From assembly GCA_023413605.1 (NCBI GenBank), contig JAEZPL010000331.1, forward strand, positions 1 through 6,167: DNA of 6,167 nt. The letters are read 5' to 3'. The notes under the pieces were generated by a model. It searched no databases, was not told the origin of the DNA, and saw only the letters and a program-made list of their open reading frames with translations. This document shows positions 5,306-6,167 of the stretch, piece by piece. This DNA comes from Pseudomonadota bacterium (GTDB lineage: Bacteria; Pseudomonadota; Alphaproteobacteria; Azospirillales; Azospirillaceae). A program made the position numbers and the translations under genes. Numbering within the stretch: the first letter of the stretch is position 1; every line of letters starts with the position of its first letter.

Positions 5306-6167
5306 GCCCGGCCCTTTCGCGCCAACTTGGGATTGAGCGCGTCGTTCAGCCCTTCGCCCACGAGGTTGAGGGCGAGCACGGTCAGCAGGATGGCGATGCC
5401 GGGGAAGAAGCTCATCCACCAGGCCTGCCGGATCACGGTGCGGGCGGCGCCGACCATGTAGCCCCAGCTCATCAGGTTCGGATCGCCGAGCCCGAGGAAG
5501 GAGAGGGAGCTTTCCAGCAGGATCGCCGTCGCCACCATCAGCGAGGCCGACACGATGATCGGCGACAGGCTGTTGGGGAGGATCTGGCGCCAGATGATGG
5601 TCAGGTTCGACTGGCCGGTGGTCACCGCCGCCTGCACGAACTCGCGCGAGCGCAGGCTCATGAACTCGCCGCGGGCGAGGCGGGCCAGCGGAGGCCAGGA
5701 GACGATGGCGATGGCCAGCACGATGGAGGCCAGCGACGGCGTGAAGATCGCCACCAGCACCACGGCCAGCACGAAGTTCGGGATGGTCTGGAACAGCTCG
5801 GTGAAGCGCATCACCGCGTCGTCCACGCGCCCGCCGTAGAAGCCGGCGACGGCGCCCAGCAACACGCCGATCAGCACCGCCACCGCCGTGGAGGTCAGCC
5901 CGATCAGCAGCGACACCCGCGCCCCGTGCGCGATGCCCGCCGCGATGTCGCGGCCCAGCGTGTCGGACCCCAGCAGCGCGTCCTCCGAGAAGGGCGGCTC
6001 GAAGGGGGCGGTGCTCATCTCCCACGGGCTGGTCGGGAACAGCAGGTCGGCGAAGACCGCCATCAGGACGACCAGCGTCAGGAAGACGAGACCCAGCACC
6101 GCGCCCTTGTTCCGCGCGAAGGCGCCCCAGAAGCCGGAGCCCTTGCGCGCTGGTGTGATCGTGGCGG
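5302..6167 (-). CDS. Dipeptide/oligopeptide-type ABC transporter permease (DppC/OppC-like), 5' end missing
   Basis: The visible 287 codons run from the window edge to a TGA at 5304-5302; the true start lies beyond 6167. The open frame continues past the GTG at 6099 through a typical pre-membrane segment (GSGFWGAFARNKGAV, about residues 9-23), so that GTG is an internal codon and not the start. Six hydrophobic segments can be placed near residues 22-42, 83-109, 128-141, 146-160, 199-219 and 251-270. The DppC hallmark LLGSDTLGRD (64-73) lies in the periplasmic region after the first helix. The cytoplasmic EAA loop that docks the ATPase is at about 175-198, with the characteristic Gly in TTGQS. 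It should form the inner-membrane channel with a second permease (DppB-like) encoded just upstream, outside the window, together with the dual ATPase that follows it. The stop overlaps the ATPase start by four bases. Family assignment is firm; substrate is unknown. Confidence 0.94.
   Translation of the reverse strand, partial: ATITPARKGSGFWGAFARNKGAVLGLVFLTLVVLMAVFADLLFPTSPWEMSTAPFEPPFSEDALLGSDTLGRDIAAGIAHGARVSLLIGLTSTAVAVLIGVLLGAVAGFYGGRVDDAVMRFTELFQTIPNFVLAVVLVAIFTPSLASIVLAIAIVSWPPLARLARGEFMSLRSREFVQAAVTTGQSNLTIIWRQILPNSLSPIIVSASLMVATAILLESSLSFLGLGDPNLMSWGYMVGAARTVIRQAWWMSFFPGIAILLTVLALNLVGEGLNDALNPKLARKGRA
5312..5318 (-). promoter_or_regulatory. Ribosome binding site deciding the start of the dual ATPase
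   Basis: The minus strand reads GAAAGGG, followed by six bases and the ATG at 5305. It lies within the last permease codons and favours the first of three closely spaced in-frame ATGs (5305, 5299, 5287). The last of these also has a weaker GGAAAAG upstream, so initiation at 5287 cannot be excluded. Confidence 0.5.

Noticed and set aside
3701..5461. A 586-codon open frame on the plus strand
   Set aside because: It is a shadow of the dual ATPase and the end of the permease, with composition typical of antisense frames and no domain.
5306..6025. A 240-codon upstream extension of the dual ATPase frame into the permease gene
   Set aside because: The extension is an out-of-frame reading of the permease and has no domain. 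The ABC homology begins shortly after the ATG at 5305, which has its own ribosome binding site.
6097..6099. GTG as the start of the permease
   Set aside because: The frame stays open to the window edge, and the upstream codons encode the normal DppC/OppC N-terminal segment before the first membrane helix.

Overview
The window is a GC-rich stretch in which every supported gene lies on the minus strand. The order of transcription therefore runs from high to low coordinates. The very high GC content, strong third-position G/C bias, dipeptide-type ABC importer and acetylpolyamine-amidohydrolase-like gene fit a soil or plant-associated proteobacterium. An Azospirillum-like or related alphaproteobacterium is my best guess, but this rests on general style and not on a marker gene.

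Layout in the direction of transcription: (1) a DppC/OppC-type inner-membrane permease whose N-terminus is cut by the window edge (6167-5302); (2) a single polypeptide carrying two ABC ATPase modules, a DppD-DppF-type fusion (5305-3593); (3) a ketopantoate-reductase-family oxidoreductase (3596-2655) that has lost most of the family's catalytic residues; (4) a binuclear-zinc amidohydrolase of the N-carbamoyl-amino-acid hydrolase / beta-ureidopropionase type (2628-1399); (5) a 162-base gap filled by a large nested inverted repeat (about 1257-1388); (6) a histone-deacetylase-fold amidohydrolase close to acetylpolyamine amidohydrolase (1236-184); (7) the first 62 codons of a thiamine-diphosphate enzyme of the acetolactate synthase / benzoylformate decarboxylase superfamily (187-1, continuing outside the window).

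Three of the junctions are four-base ATGA stop/start overlaps (permease/ATPase, ATPase/reductase, deacetylase/TPP enzyme), and a fourth gap is only 26 bases. The set therefore looks like one operon, or two sub-operons split by the repeat. Taken together, the genes suggest import of a peptide-like or N-substituted small compound by the ABC system. Two different amidohydrolases could then remove carbamoyl or acyl groups, and a redox enzyme and a ThDP enzyme could process the carbon skeleton. The substrate cannot be read from the sequence. The points most worth following up are the reductase with a degenerate active site, the loss of the polyamine-binding acidic residues in the deacetylase-fold enzyme, and the unusual combination of enzymes served by one transporter.
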